NCBI GenBank assembly: GCA_036346275.1
Contig: CM070718.1
Coordinates: 56,300,188 to 56,364,187 of the forward strand
Direction of reading: 5' to 3'
DNA: 64,000 nucleotides
Source: Otatea glauca
Taxonomy: Eukaryota; Streptophyta; Magnoliopsida; Poales; Poaceae
The notes beneath the pieces were generated by a model that was given only the letters and a program-made list of their open reading frames with translations, was not told the DNA's origin and ran no database searches. The position numbers and the translations under genes were made by a program. Shown piece by piece: positions 37,310 through 48,423 of the stretch. Numbering within the stretch: the first letter of the stretch is position 1; every line of letters starts with the position of its first letter.

Positions 37310-40300
37310 TGTAACATCCCAAAAATTTGCCCAAATATTATTTTATTGCTTAAAAGTGCATTTATGATTTTCTGGAATTTATTTGGATTTTTTTGGATTT
37401 AGTTGAATTAATTTTAAATTAAGTTTATTTACCCTTTTGTCCCAATTTATTTAAATCTGTGCAAAGTTAAAATAAAATTTTGCCAAAAATATTTCATTTG
37501 AGTCCAGAATGTCTCAAAGTATTTTTGAGATTTTTCTGGGATTTTTCCTGATAAATTATTTGCCTAAAACTAATTAAATGAATTTCTAGAATTTTTTAAA
37601 GTAATAAAGATTTAAAAATCCTTTTGGAACAGTATTGGGCCGAAGCCCAATACTGTGCGTGTGAGGCCCGCTTCGGGCGGCCCAATCGGCCCGTCTCAGT
37701 AAAACCCTAGCCGCTTTGATTCTGCGCCGTTGATCTCGATCGGGCGCTTGAGATTTGTCCGCGTGGCCGAGCGTCCTGAGCCGTCGGATGAGCGCCGCGT
37801 GTACGAGCCGGATGTGGCCGTGTCACCTTTCCGAGTCGCCGCCGGAGTCCGCCGCCGCCACGGAGCCGTCTTCGGAGTCCGTGCCTGGCACGCCTTTCTG
37901 TGCGGCTATTTAACCACCGAGGCGGGCGCTGAGATCCTCACCTCGTGCCGCGTATTCTGCGCAAATACCGAGCTCTGAATCGCCGTTGTTCGCTCGAGGG
38001 AGCTTGCCGGAGTTGGTGGTTCTTGCCGTGGTGGTTTCCGCGCATTTCCGTCGCCGTCGTCGAGTCTCAGACGCCACTGGTGCCATCTTCGAGTTCGCCG
38101 GACCGCACCGCACAGAACCCGCAGCTTCTCGTCACCAGAAACTCGCCGGAGCGCCGCTACCCTGACCTTCTTCTTCGCTGCCGGTGAGATCTCGCCGTCG
38201 CGTAACCATTGCTGGACCCAGAAGCTCTAGGCCGTCGGATCTAGATCCGTGGGTTGGCACGTTGCCACGTCGCGGGCCATCAGTGACCGTCCGATCCATC
38301 TTCCTCGGACCAGATCGAGCGGTGCGTGCGACCAATCAGAGTGTGCCGCGTGGTGGGCGCAAGCACCGAGGCGCCGTGGACCGGGTTCACGGTGGACTAG
38401 CTCCGAGCCGTGGACTCAGTCTATGGACCCGGACGCGTGTCGCGCTCTGATTGGCTCAGTCCAGCGCTGACGTCACGCTGATGTCATAAATCTATTTTCA
38501 ATTTCAAAATAAATCTGTTAATTCTGTTTTTCTGATTTTCTGATTTTTTTTACAATTTCAGTATTTATTTCAAACTTCAAAAGGCAATATCTTTTGCATC
38601 GTAACTCGGATTTGAGTGATTCCAATTTATAAAAATTTGTAAAATTGTGATATATTTAATTATGAATTTTATTTAATTTTTGGAGTTCATTTGCTCTCTA
38701 TTTTGATATTTATTTGCTTTTCTCCTACGGTACGTGTAGACGTTGAATTGTGCGACGCTTCGGAGGAAGATCCAACAACTCAAGAGCAAGTTCCAGAACC
38801 AGATCAGGACCTATTCCAAGGCAAGTTGTGCTTTGATCATGTTGAACCCATGTTTATAAAATTGCTATATTCGTTTTACCCTATTGCATATATTTCAAAT
38901 ATACAATTGTTTCAAATTAGATTGGGCTTAGCTAATATACCAGATTGATCTATACCCTACCTTGTCATTGTATGCCATGATCCATTGTCACCCTAGATTG
39001 GTTAAATATAGTTGGTTAATAATTATAATCAACATTGGAGGATTAGTCCGTACTAGATGCTTAGCCATGCCACGTCATCACATGTGTCAGAATCATTGAT
39101 AATTAATCTTGATTAATGGAATATGGAACAATGTTATGAACTTGTGTGTCATGTGGATCACACGATGAGATTGAGTTGTCGTGGCGAGTCATGTCATAGC
39201 GATGTTGAATTGTTGATAGCATGTGGTGCTTGGTAATCAACTGGGTGATAATCATTTAGATTGGGGCAAGTGACAAGGGGCGAGGAGGCCAAGGTGGGCC
39301 CGATGGGCAGAGGGTATGTGGATGTCTTGCCTTGATCACACTAAGGACTTAACCTTGCAAGCCTTTGACCTGAGTCAATCATGCAACCACATGTCTGGTA
39401 TGGGCCAGCCTAGCTGAGTAATTTACAATGTCTTAAGTTTGGTACTATTGTGGTCGGTGTGAGTTCCCGAGTTATGGAGTAATTCACATGGCGCCAGAGG
39501 GGGGCCCTGGATGTGGTAACCAGTCCCACCAGTGTTGAAACCTTAGCGGGTAGTATCGGATTAAGCCAGCGCATTGTAAAGGCTTTGTTATAATCACTCG
39601 CCTTGGTGGTGTTTGGTTGTATCACGTGGGTAAAGTGCATAACCTCTGCAGAGTGTGGAACTATTCGGATAGCCATGCTCGCGGTATTGAGCAATGCTCG
39701 GGAATTACAGTTAAGGGTTAGCTTAATTAATTGGACAACTTGGTTGGGATGGTGGAATGCCATATGGAGATGGAAATTGACTTAGAATTTGAAACTTGAT
39801 TTACTTGAGAAATACTGAATTTATTTACTATTGTTATTTGTTTTACAGTCTTTATAATCTATCTACTGTATTTGTTCATAAATGCTGCTTATTGCAAAAT
39901 AGCCATGATAGCCTATCCATTGGAATAAGCCTTACATATAGTTACATAGAATTGCATTCTGTGCACAACTTGTTGAGTGCTTAAGTACTCACCCTTGCCA
40001 ACAACAATAATCAACAGTTGAAGAATCTACACCTGTGTTGGAAGAAGAAGTCCAAGAGGGCACGAGTCATTAGGGTCCGAACCTTGTCGGTTGCCTGTGG
40101 TGAACTGATGAGCTATCTACGTTTTCTTCTGTCCGTTGCTTAATTATTAGTTTATATTTCCAGTCTTGCCCTGCGTGGCTTAATAATGTAAGTTGGTCAT
40201 AAGATCATACATTTAGCTATATCAATAAATGAACTATTATTTATATTTTCGTTGAGTATGATGTGATATGTACCAATGTTGAGCTGTGTGCACTAGCGTT

Positions 40301-40360
40301 GATCCTGGGACTATTGCGGTAAACACAGTGGGTTCGAATCAGTGGATTCGGGTCCTTACA
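37310..40360 (+). repeat. 3' LTR of chromovirus A
   Basis: A 3051-bp copy of 14899-17929 with scattered substitutions and small indels (for example an extra CACGCTGATGT near 38472). It ends CCTTACA at 40360, directly before the resumed transposase of CACTA-1. Confidence 0.92.
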
Positions 40361-41007
40361 CGCAACCTGCTACACTCTGAGCATGAAAGAAAAAATTTGC
40401 GTGTGCGAATGCTTGCACGGAGTGAAAGTTCCGTCTGGTTACTCTGCCAACATAAAGAGACTAGTCTCAATGAAAGACTTAAAATTAATTGGCATGAAGT
40501 ATCACGATTGCCACGTGATGATGACATAGATGCTTCCAATTGCAATTAGGGGTGTTAATGGGTCAGGCTTCCAGGGGGTGTTAACATCGACAAATACGGT
40601 ATCACTACCGTGGACCTCAAACTCGTCGGATACAGGGAAGAGCCATTCATACTTGCCAATTCTGTTACACAAATCCTCTTTGTAACTGACCCGGCTAACA
40701 AGGATCGCCACGTGGTTATTCAAGGAAAAAGAAGGATTGTCGGAGTTCAGAATGTTGTCGACGAGGAAGAATACAACCAGTTCGATGAGCTTCCTCCTTT
40801 CGGAGAGAACGTTGAACTAAGTCTCATGGAAGAGAGTGAGGAAGCTACGTACGTACGCCGCGATCATAACGAAGGTCGAATCGTAGCTTAGTTGTTCAAA
40901 TTAAAGATATGCTTTCTTTCGTACGAACAACATGTTTATTTTCTCTTGTGTAACAATTAATGTATTACATGAGGCAATGGATTTGACTGCATTTGTGTGA
41001 ATTGTTA

Positions 41008-41072
41008 CAAGTCACACCATTAAAGAGCTTTGCGCCGCAACGGTCCGTGTCATGCATCCTCCTTCGGTCCAT
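41008..41072 (-). pseudogene. Inverted fragment of a CACTA-1-type transposase start
   Basis: On the minus strand, ATTGTAG/ATG and about 62 following bases match the first coding bases at 13068-13130 with few differences (MDRRRMHDTDRCGA against MDRRWMYDTDRCGA). The acceptor-like AATTGTAG is also kept. Homology stops after GTGACxTGT. The piece lies between the 3' end of the CACTA-1 transposase and the internal array, pointing away from the array. It may come from a related element or from an inverted duplication of the 5' end. Confidence 0.8.
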
Positions 41073-41339
41073 CTACAATTTATTTATTATTTCAAATTTT
41101 GAAACTTGTAAGCCTTAATATGAATTTTTTAAGCACTATTTGATATATGAACTATTAAAACAGTGAGCAATTTGGTTTTTCTGAATTTTAGAACTTAGTC
41201 AAAATTAGGGGAAAATATTTATATAACATATTACATGTCCTGTAGTATGCCTCAAAAAAATTTCAGATTATTTTATCAAATTTGATAGTATTTTGTCAGT
41301 CTGTGAAATGAAATAAACTAGAAGTTGTACTGTATATAA

Positions 41340-41715
41340 TATCACTGTCGGTTCTCTTTAACCCGGCAGTGATACTTCCTACTACTACCGGTTCACAAAT
41401 AGGTCCGGCAGTGATAGCGACTTATCACTACCGGTTCTAGTAAAACCTAAGAAGAAATCTAAGTATCATCGTTAAGTTAAAGAGAACCGACTGTGATAGT
41501 GCCCTTATCACTTTCGGTTCTATTGAAACTCGGCAGTGATAATCCACTATCACTGTCGGGTTTTAGTAGAACCGGCAGTGATAAGCCACTATCACTGTCG
41601 GGTTTTAGTAGAACCGACAGTGATAATACACTATCACTGCCGGCTCACTTTGTGACCTGGCAGTGATATTATATCATTGCCGGTTCTTTTTTGACCTAGT
41701 AGTGATAGTCCACCC
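41340..41715 (+). repeat. CACTA-1 internal array of subterminal-type motifs
   Basis: Roughly a dozen copies of TATCACTGxCGGTT or its inverse AACCGGCAGTGATA between the two CACTA-1 genes, mostly as facing pairs. The motif is the same as in the left terminal array. The block CACTATCACTGTCGGGTTTT repeats at about 41550 and 41587. It ends 2 bp before a TATA-like box. Confidence 0.85.
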
Positions 41716-41716
41716 C

Positions 41717-41724
41717 TATAAATA
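41717..41724 (+). promoter_or_regulatory. TATA-like box of the second CACTA-1 gene
   Basis: TATAAATA immediately after the internal array. A C-rich leader (about 41750-41949) follows and ends at a donor-like GTGAGT at 41950. Confidence 0.6.
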
Positions 41725-41949
41725 TCACTGCCGCGTCCAACCCTAGCCCTCTCCTGTCACTTGCATCTCCGCCACCTTTCACCTCCCAAGCCCCGACCTC
41801 CACGCCTTCAGCCGCCTCGAGCATCCCCGTCACCGTGACGACCTCCCCCTGGACGACCTCCTCCCCGTGACGACCTCCCCCTTGGCAACTTCCTCCCCCC
41901 CCCGGCGACCCCTACCCCTGCGGCGGCCCCCAGCGACTCCATCCTCCAA

Positions 41950-43566
41950 GTGAGTGCAAGGTTTGTTACATTTCAACTTTACTGATTTATTTGTAATCTA
42001 AGTTGTAGTATGAGATTTGGGTTCGTGGTCCTCCCCGTGAGTGCAAGGTTCCGGTTCGACAAATCTGATTTGCAAGTCATGGAGGTTTACAGCGAACCTG
42101 GTAACTATGTTTGAAAGTACATGTATTTAGCACTTTTTTTTGCAAATGACCCACAGAATTGCAACATTCACTTATCTGTTTCAACTGTTTACATGTTTGT
42201 CCGGTTAGAAGTGCAACATTCACTGCCACATTTCATCTCTAGTTGAGTTCTCCAAAATGCTATTGAAGTGTACAAACCGTGTGATAGCTTTTGCATATAC
42301 GATTGATCTAGCAAGTTAGACATGTAAGACAACATTGAGAGAGAGAGAGAGAGAGGGACGCATGCACGCTAATAACTTTAATTTGATTTTTTTCCCTTCA
42401 GTGTGTAGTAAAAAAGGGAAGCACTAATTTCAATTCAGATGTGCATGACCACTTTTGCATCTTTTGTGGACAACCACAGGAATTTGCTCGGTGAAGATCT
42501 TGATTCATTACGCATAAATTAATATTTGTTCAACAAAGCAGACAACCTATAGTCTTATTCATGTACATACCTTTTGAATACCTGTTCGTCCTTGTTGTTG
42601 TTAGAATGTACATATTGTTTTTCCCATTTTGCTGATGACTTCACACTAAACTAAACTATATACTCTTATACAGTACATGAGTTTCTTATCCTTTTCTGCC
42701 TGTGTCATGGAAACTCACCTTGCTGCCTTGACATTGCTCGATGATGATAATGGGTGAAAAAATGATCATAACAGTTAATTTTGCGAGTTTGGCCTTGAAC
42801 CGGTAGACTTGCATACTAATAAGTCTTTCTATTGCTCAATTATGATAACCATTCAAGCCTGATATTGTATTGTTTAGCACCTATCAGTATTGCTTTCTTG
42901 CTTTTACTCACTGTGCTCATTCAGCTTCTTAGTTGCTAAATTGCTCCACTGTTATTAGAAAGTGTTATTAGAAATCTGTGTATGAAAGTGTTATCGAAAA
43001 GTGTTATTACAAAACAATAGTTTGGCTAGTTCGTTCTGTTAGCTACTGATCAGAACCCCACTTGTTGATTCGGTTAGTTTGGCTAGTTCATTCTGTTAGC
43101 CTGCTACTGAATGTTGTTGTTGGTTCGGTTGTACTGACTTTACTATGTTAATCTGAACAAATGCTAATCAGATTGCATACTGATATGAGTATAATATGTT
43201 CATTAAGATTATATTATAACAGTGAATTCAATTATCAATTATTTATTGTGCATGTTAAGGTGGTAAGGGTTCGAGGCCTAATTCGCTGAATTAATTTGTT
43301 TAGCCCATTTGTGATTGAGGTTGAAGATTTAAATCTTCCACCAAACCCTAAATCTGAGAGCACCATTAACAAATTCACGTCAATTAGTACACGGCAGCTC
43401 ATGTCATTTATTGCCCATATGTTTTCTGTTAGAAAGAGTAATATGTTATAATTATCTTCATGTCATGCACGGAGGCACAACCCTTTTCTTTTACTTTTTT
43501 TTGTGGATTCCAAAACCATTACAGCTTATGCTTGTGGCAATGTACAAATCTAGGTAGTTTTTTGTA
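41950..43566 (+). other. Probable 5' intron of the second CACTA-1 gene
   Basis: No open frame of note. The start GTGAGTGCAAGGTT recurs near 42037, there is a (GA)n tract at 42335-42354, and a short repeat TTTGGCTAGTTCxTTCTGTTAGC lies near 43022 and 43078. The interpretation as an intron rests on the donor at 41950 and on coding homology reappearing only at 56020. Confidence 0.4.
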
Positions 43567-43628
43567 CTGTATATGTGTCCTTGAAAGATGTATATGTGTA
43601 TGTATCCTTGAAAGATGTATGTATATGT
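43567..43628 (+). repeat. Minisatellite, left part (interrupted by CACTA-2)
   Basis: Units of CCTTGAAAGATGTATxTGTATGTAT (~25-26 bp). The array continues at 55338 after CACTA-2, so the transposon landed inside the minisatellite. Confidence 0.8.
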
Positions 43629-43639
43629 CACTACTACAC

Positions 43640-44178
43640 AAATATACATCACAATCGGTTCTTTTTTATCATCACAGTCGGTTCTGGTGGCGACACAAAG
43701 TCATGAGACAGAGATGAGGCGGCATTATTACAGTCGGTTCTCTCCCGATAGAGATAATGCGGTCATCTCTATCGGTTCTTTGTAAGAAGCGATAGAGATG
43801 ATTCACTCATCTCTATCGGTTCTTTATAAGAAGCGATAGAGATGAGGGTATTATCTCTATCGGTTCTTTTTAAGAAGCGATAGAGATGAGGCATCATCTC
43901 TATCGCTTCTTAAAAAGAACCGATAGAGATAATACCCTCATCTCTATCGCTTCTTATAAAGAACCGATAGAGATGTTCTTACAAAGAACCGATAGAGATG
44001 ACTACAATCATCTCTATCGCTTCTTATAAAGAACCGATAGAGATGACTACATCATCTCTATCGCTTCTTATAAAGAACCGATAGAGATGAGTTCATCATC
44101 CCTATCGCTTCTTACAAAGAACCGATAGAGATGATTGTCACATCTCTATCATTTTCTTGTGAGAACCGACAGAGATGA
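43640..44178 (-). repeat. CACTA-2 subterminal array (end distal to the transposase)
   Basis: About 18 copies of CATCTCTATCGGTTCTT or CATCTCTATCGCTTCTT, alternating as facing pairs separated by 3-6 bp (TATAAG, TTTTAAG). It includes the long inverted repeat 43808-43975. The motif differs from that at the other end, which has CACTATCG in place of CTCTATCG. Confidence 0.9.
43808..43975. repeat. Perfect 82-bp inverted repeat with 4-bp spacer
   Basis: Left arm 43808-43889 and right arm 43894-43975 are exact reverse complements around the spacer GGCA. The arms contain two facing motif pairs each. RNA or single-stranded DNA from here would form an 82-bp hairpin. Confidence 0.9.
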
Positions 44179-44429
44179 AGTGGTGTGGTGTACTATTTTC
44201 TAATTCACCCTCCAATCAGCACATATTCCACACAATATGCACATATCACATTCACACAGAAATTACAGACAACATATCACATTCAAAGAACATGGACACT
44301 TTGTTACAACAAACACATATCACATTCGTTAACAAAATAGAACGTAAACATGCTTAACCATAAGTACACATGCAATCGCATTCAGATATGTAATATTGTT
44401 CACATCTGATCTAGTAGGAGCCTTCGGGA

Positions 44430-47400
44430 TCTCTAAACCGTCAGATCCTCCGACAAGCATTCTATCGATTACCACGGCATAAGTGGTCTCGTATCTTGTT
44501 GAGTGCAGTCTTGTCTATACTCTTACGGGGATATTGGTATCTTTGCAAAATAGAAACGAGTGCTCTAATTTAAGTTTTTATATTTCTATGTGAAAGACTA
44601 ATTGTATAATAATGCATGTACTACCTTAGGGAAACGGTCTGAGCCGGCAATCAAGATCAACATGTGTTGCATGACATACAAACCACAGCGGTCGTCGCTG
44701 CCCTGTTGATGACACTATGAAGAAAGAAAAATAAATTAAGAGATGAAGAAAATATGTCAGAAAATCTAAATCTTATATATGATAGCCACTTGTACCATGA
44801 AGCGGACATACTCCAGCTTGGAGCCCTTTTTGTCGTCGTGTGTCCCTCCTGCTTCGACGTATTGCTTGAAACCCCTATATACATTGGAGAGACGCCGTTG
44901 AGTATAAAAAATGAACGTAGTTAAATACAGAAAATGTTAGATAAGAGTGGTGCACTTACTGCTCCAAAGGAGGCCTGATCGCGTAGGCCATCGGTCTCTT
45001 ATCAACCGAATTAAAAGTGTACACTTTGTTGTCACTCGGACGGAGCACGAGTAGAACCCAGTGGTTGCTTATTAAATGGTATGTAGTGAAGAAAATAAGT
45101 TCACATACGGTTTTAGTGCGTAGAAGTAATTGAACGGTGAAGTAGCACTTACTCCTCGTGGTACGGGAGTAGAATGAAGTCCTTCTTCGACTCAGCTTGC
45201 AATGCCCTCTTGATGTAGGAGGCAACCCATTCCGGTTGAAGCCTAGCCATCGTCGCGGACACAAGCTCAGGGTCGACGAACCCAACTAGTTGTCGATTCG
45301 TCAAGACTCGCTGTCTCATCGCCCTGCAACTCGCATTGAAAGTTAAAAAGCGTAATGCAAAATCCTATAGAAGTCATAAGGTTGTGCAACATGGTGCGAT
45401 ACTCACAGCATCCAGGATCGTACAATAGAAATATCGATGGCTATCAGTTGGTACAGACGGAACAGATCCTCAAAACTAACTGGGAATGTCCCATCCTCCT
45501 CGCGGTGGAAATGTCCCTTTCTGTATCTAACATTGAAGTCGATACGCTCGCTCTCTTTCACTTTGTCAACGTACCATCCATGGAGCTGTCGAGTCCATAT
45601 GCCTAGAGCATTCAATTTGCTGGGAGGCAGAAATGGCTTTCCATGTACGTAGGCCTTAAATTCATAAGGCTTCTCTGTGGCTGTGCGGTCCTCCTTTCGG
45701 GCGAAGGAGTCTCGAGGCCGGGCGATGGGCTTTTCATGTACCGAGGGGCGCTGTGGCCTTGTGAGCCTAGCCTTTTAGCGAGGCCTCTAGTGGTTACGTG
45801 GTTGTCGTGCTAGTCCTTTTATGCACCAGCTCTGATTTTCTGCGCAGGCTCGTCACGGTTGTGGGAGCAAAGCGCAGTACGGTAGGAACTTACAAAGCAC
45901 GCGCATAATTAATTAACTTGTTGCAATACTACCGTAATGGTACGTAAGACGTGAGGATGTTTACCTTGACCAAGACGGCGCTGTCGTGGGCCACTTGATG
46001 AACGACATCCGCGCTAGCCCGAGAGTGGTGATGTCTTCGTTGGGGGGGAACTCGAGCACATGTGATAAGAAGGCTTCGTGGACGTAGTCCACCTGGACCC
46101 TCATGTAACCCTTCCCCAAGGGCTGACCATGCACCGTGTCGGTCTCCTTGCATGGAAATGCAACCCCGCATGCAGCCTCAACAGGAAATCCGTCTTCCGT
46201 CAGGGTGAGCTGGCACTTGGTAGGCACCTGCAAAAAGTGCGCAACTTGAGAGAAAACATATGAAGAATTACCCTCGCACCATTAAGTAAGGCAAAATTAA
46301 TTATTACCTTCAGCTGGGGACCGAACTTATCATTTTTGGAATCGCAGCTACTTGGTGGGAGCACAGGTTTCTCTACAGTAGGCGGGGGCATCTGGCTCTG
46401 ACTTTGGGAGATCATCGCCATCATCTCGGCCCTTAGGCGCTCCTCACGTGCCATCATCTCCACCCTCATCTCCTCCTCACGTGCCATCATCTGCACCCTC
46501 ATCTCCTCCCTCATCTCCTCCGAGATCTCCTCCCTCAGCTGCTCCCTAAGCGTGTCCTTCAGGCGCTCCGCACGTGCCTCCCATGTTCTTGATCTGGTAC
46601 TCGCAGCAGCATCTTGGAAGTAGGACTTCTTCGTATGCCCCGACCCTACGGCAAGCACCCGGCCCTTATGGTCAGGCTTCCCAATCGCAGAGGATAGGAT
46701 GTCATTTGACCCTTGGCTAAGAAAGGTCCCCTGCTCTTTCCTCTGGCTTACCTCCTCCTGCAAGAAGCGAGTACGAATTAGATCTAAAATACAATAGGAA
46801 TGGTCTACTGCAATCTAGTAAGTTTGATATCTTACGATGGTGGAGACGACTTGCGCGGTAGTGGGGTTTGGTACTACCAGCTGCCCGTCCGCGGTTTTCT
46901 TTGTCCTCGCTAATACCTACCACGTGCCGCTCCTCACATATGTGCGAGTAAGGCATCATCGTCCCGAGTTGGCGCACTCCTCGGCTAGTCGTGCCCATGT
47001 CGCTTTCTTCCTTCGTGGTCGCCAACCGAGGTGGTGCGCATGCGTGTTCAGCCTCTGGGTAGCAACGTTCTTGTGTCTCAGCTCCCGCCTGGGCGTACTC
47101 TTGATCCTCGTGAACTCCTCCCAAACATCGGGAGTCACGAACGGATACCTCTCGAATGGTGTACGGCCTTTCAAAGACGTACTCTTTGTGCATGTAGACC
47201 TCTGGTGCCTCGAGCCACACCCATCCTCTTCAAGGCGCACTGTCGGCATTGTTTTCATCCTCCTCTTCTATAATCCATTTTCCCTTAACCTCGCCCCACA
47301 GCCGATTCTTACGCTCGACACGACCTCCTTTCTCCAATCCTTAACTGTTATGGGAACTCTCTCCTCACCGATTGCTCGAGGAATGAGCGGTATCGCCCCT

Positions 47401-47597
47401 TACACTTGGTAGGACCCATGCAAACGCCCGTCGCATTGAAGTGGAGAATTTGCGGTGTTGTCCCTGTGGCCCCTTTGCTCGGTCCTCGGGCCTTCCTCAC
47501 CTTACTCGGCCCCTCGACACTTCGAAGTTGGCTTGGCCTCTCAGGAGCACCTTCTACTTTTTCGGGCGATGAGCCGATGCTCTCTAATTGCGACATT
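44430..47597 (-). pseudogene. CACTA-2 second gene: Transposase_24/TNPA-like protein with Ulp1-type protease C-terminus
   Basis: From ATG near 47597 (MSQLESIGSS). Conserved blocks follow in shifting frames: FPITVKDWRK near 47345, TPFERYPFVTPDVWEEFTRI near 47150, NTHAHHLGWR near 47035, TWARLAEECANSGR ending near 46960, and EERHVVGISEDKEN near 46910. An Arg/Glu coiled coil (46410-46620) and a domain with GYMRVQVDYV near 46090 come next. The C-terminal half contains a Ulp1-like cysteine-protease pattern: NHWVLLVLRPSDNKVYTFNS near 45040 (His box, Asn where Asp is usual) and QGSDDRCGLYVM near 44680 (Gln and Cys box), ending near 44430. Several introns are likely. Ulp1 enzymes cleave SUMO-like tags; activity here is inferred only from motifs. 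Frame changes suggest decay, but some may be unmodelled introns. Confidence 0.7.
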
Positions 47598-47817
47598 TTG
47601 AGTTTTCTTTTCTAACATGGACATATATTTCATATGAGTGAAACCAATTCGTAGATATTATGTGAACTTCACAATAATTCATATAAAGTAACAGATCAAT
47701 GGATAATTCATAGCATGTCATTGTTCTAGCATATTGCACTAGAGTAACAGATGAACGAATGATCTTCAAGACAAGTCTGTATGTAGACCAACTAAATACG
47801 TACGGACGATAACGCCT

Positions 47818-48150
47818 AATCTCTAAATAGGTTTGGTCCTAATCCCATTCGAGGATATGTGGTTGGGCAAGTTCTAAGTCGTTGTACAACTCGCAGAAAA
47901 TTTGCGAAGATCTCCCCATTGTTCTCCAGATACACGTCTCGACAACAGGTCAAGAGGGGTGCGTATCCGGAGAACACCAGGGAGACGCTACCAAAATCTA
48001 CTCTTTGAGTTGTACAACAGCTCAGGAACTTGCCCGAACCACATATCCTCGAACTGTCCAAAAAACGTGGACAATCCGAGATTGCTTGCTTCTGAATATG
48101 CCGAAATGGCATATTCATAAACAAGCACCCTCGAACGGGAGACGTAGGTT
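47818..48150 (-). repeat. Hairpin leader repeat, copy upstream of the second CACTA-2 gene
   Basis: About 330 bp, homologous throughout to 54125-54470: ATTCGAGGATATGTGG, GTTGTACAACTC, GACAACAGGTCAAGAGGGGTG, CCAGGGAGACGCTACC and GGGAGACGTAGGTT in the same order. Each copy folds on itself: GTTGTACAAC and the GGATATGTGG block recur inverted about 150-180 bp later. It lies ~220 bp upstream of the second gene's start. Confidence 0.75.
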
Positions 48151-48423
48151 ACGCATGGTGAACTATAACGTTGATCATATTAATGCAAAAAAAAGACATG
48201 GAAATAAAAAGACATGCTTGTTTAAAGTAAAATGTATATTTTACTACTTTGCTGCAGAACCAAAAGGTTTCAATACAAAACAGATCAGAAAAAACAAACC
48301 AAGAATAGATTTCAGGACAGAATGGCATGCATAGCTCAAGAATTTGCTGTTAATTGACAAAAGTACGATGCCTAGAGTGGGTCATTCACTGCAACCTAAA
48401 ACTAGAGAATATTTTCCTGTTAA

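Larger units (their letters stand above)
14899..40360 (+). mobile_element. Chromovirus A: Tekay/RIRE8-like LTR retrotransposon inserted in the CACTA-1 transposase
   Basis: LTRs at 14899-17929 and 37310-40360 start TGTAACATCCC and end CCTTACA. A tRNA-Met-type primer site follows the 5' LTR and a purine tract precedes the 3' LTR. Five bases on each side, CACAG and CGCAA, differ by two transitions. Removing one 5-bp copy keeps the transposase reading frame across the junction (L-P-T-A-C-Y), which supports them as the target duplication. Gene order is an extra upstream frame, gag, protease, RT, RNase H, integrase and a chromodomain-like tail, typical of Tekay/Del chromoviruses. Without the nested element B it is ~11.7 kb. 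Confidence 0.9.
13068..40891 (+). pseudogene. CACTA-1 TNPD/TNP2-type transposase, split by chromovirus A and internally deleted
   Basis: 5' part 13068-14898, 3' part 40361-40891. The first open frame (13068-13952, 294 codons) begins MDRRWM, carries the paired-cysteine block CCPCVDC and the CPNDCMLYR motif, all usual in En/Spm transposases. Homology continues after frameshifts: STDGMNPYGNMSS near 14060, TINDYPALGNLSG at 14338, and VMHIEKNMC near 14730. The 3' part resumes at CYTLS, runs to HDCHVMMT near 40530, then jumps from the LPIAIRGV region into the C-terminal NIDKYGITTVDLKLVGYREEPF block, ending VRRDHNEGRIVA at 40891. Several hundred residues that normally lie between (the DUF4218-like region) are missing. 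There are at least three frameshifts or stops besides the insertion. This enzyme would cut at the CACTA termini; this copy is dead. Confidence 0.85.

Noticed and set aside
40286..40549. Open frame across the 3' end of the A LTR
   Set aside because: It joins LTR sequence to resumed CACTA-1 transposase by chance; only the part after 40365 is transposase.
41690..41712. CTAGTAGTG as a CACTA right terminus
   Set aside because: It is a variant of the array motif (CCGGCAGTGAT), followed by more of the same context and a TATA-like box rather than a target duplication.
41340..44178. CRISPR-like regularly spaced repeats
   Set aside because: Units alternate in orientation as facing pairs with tiny variable gaps and lie at transposon ends in plant DNA; they are CACTA subterminal motifs.
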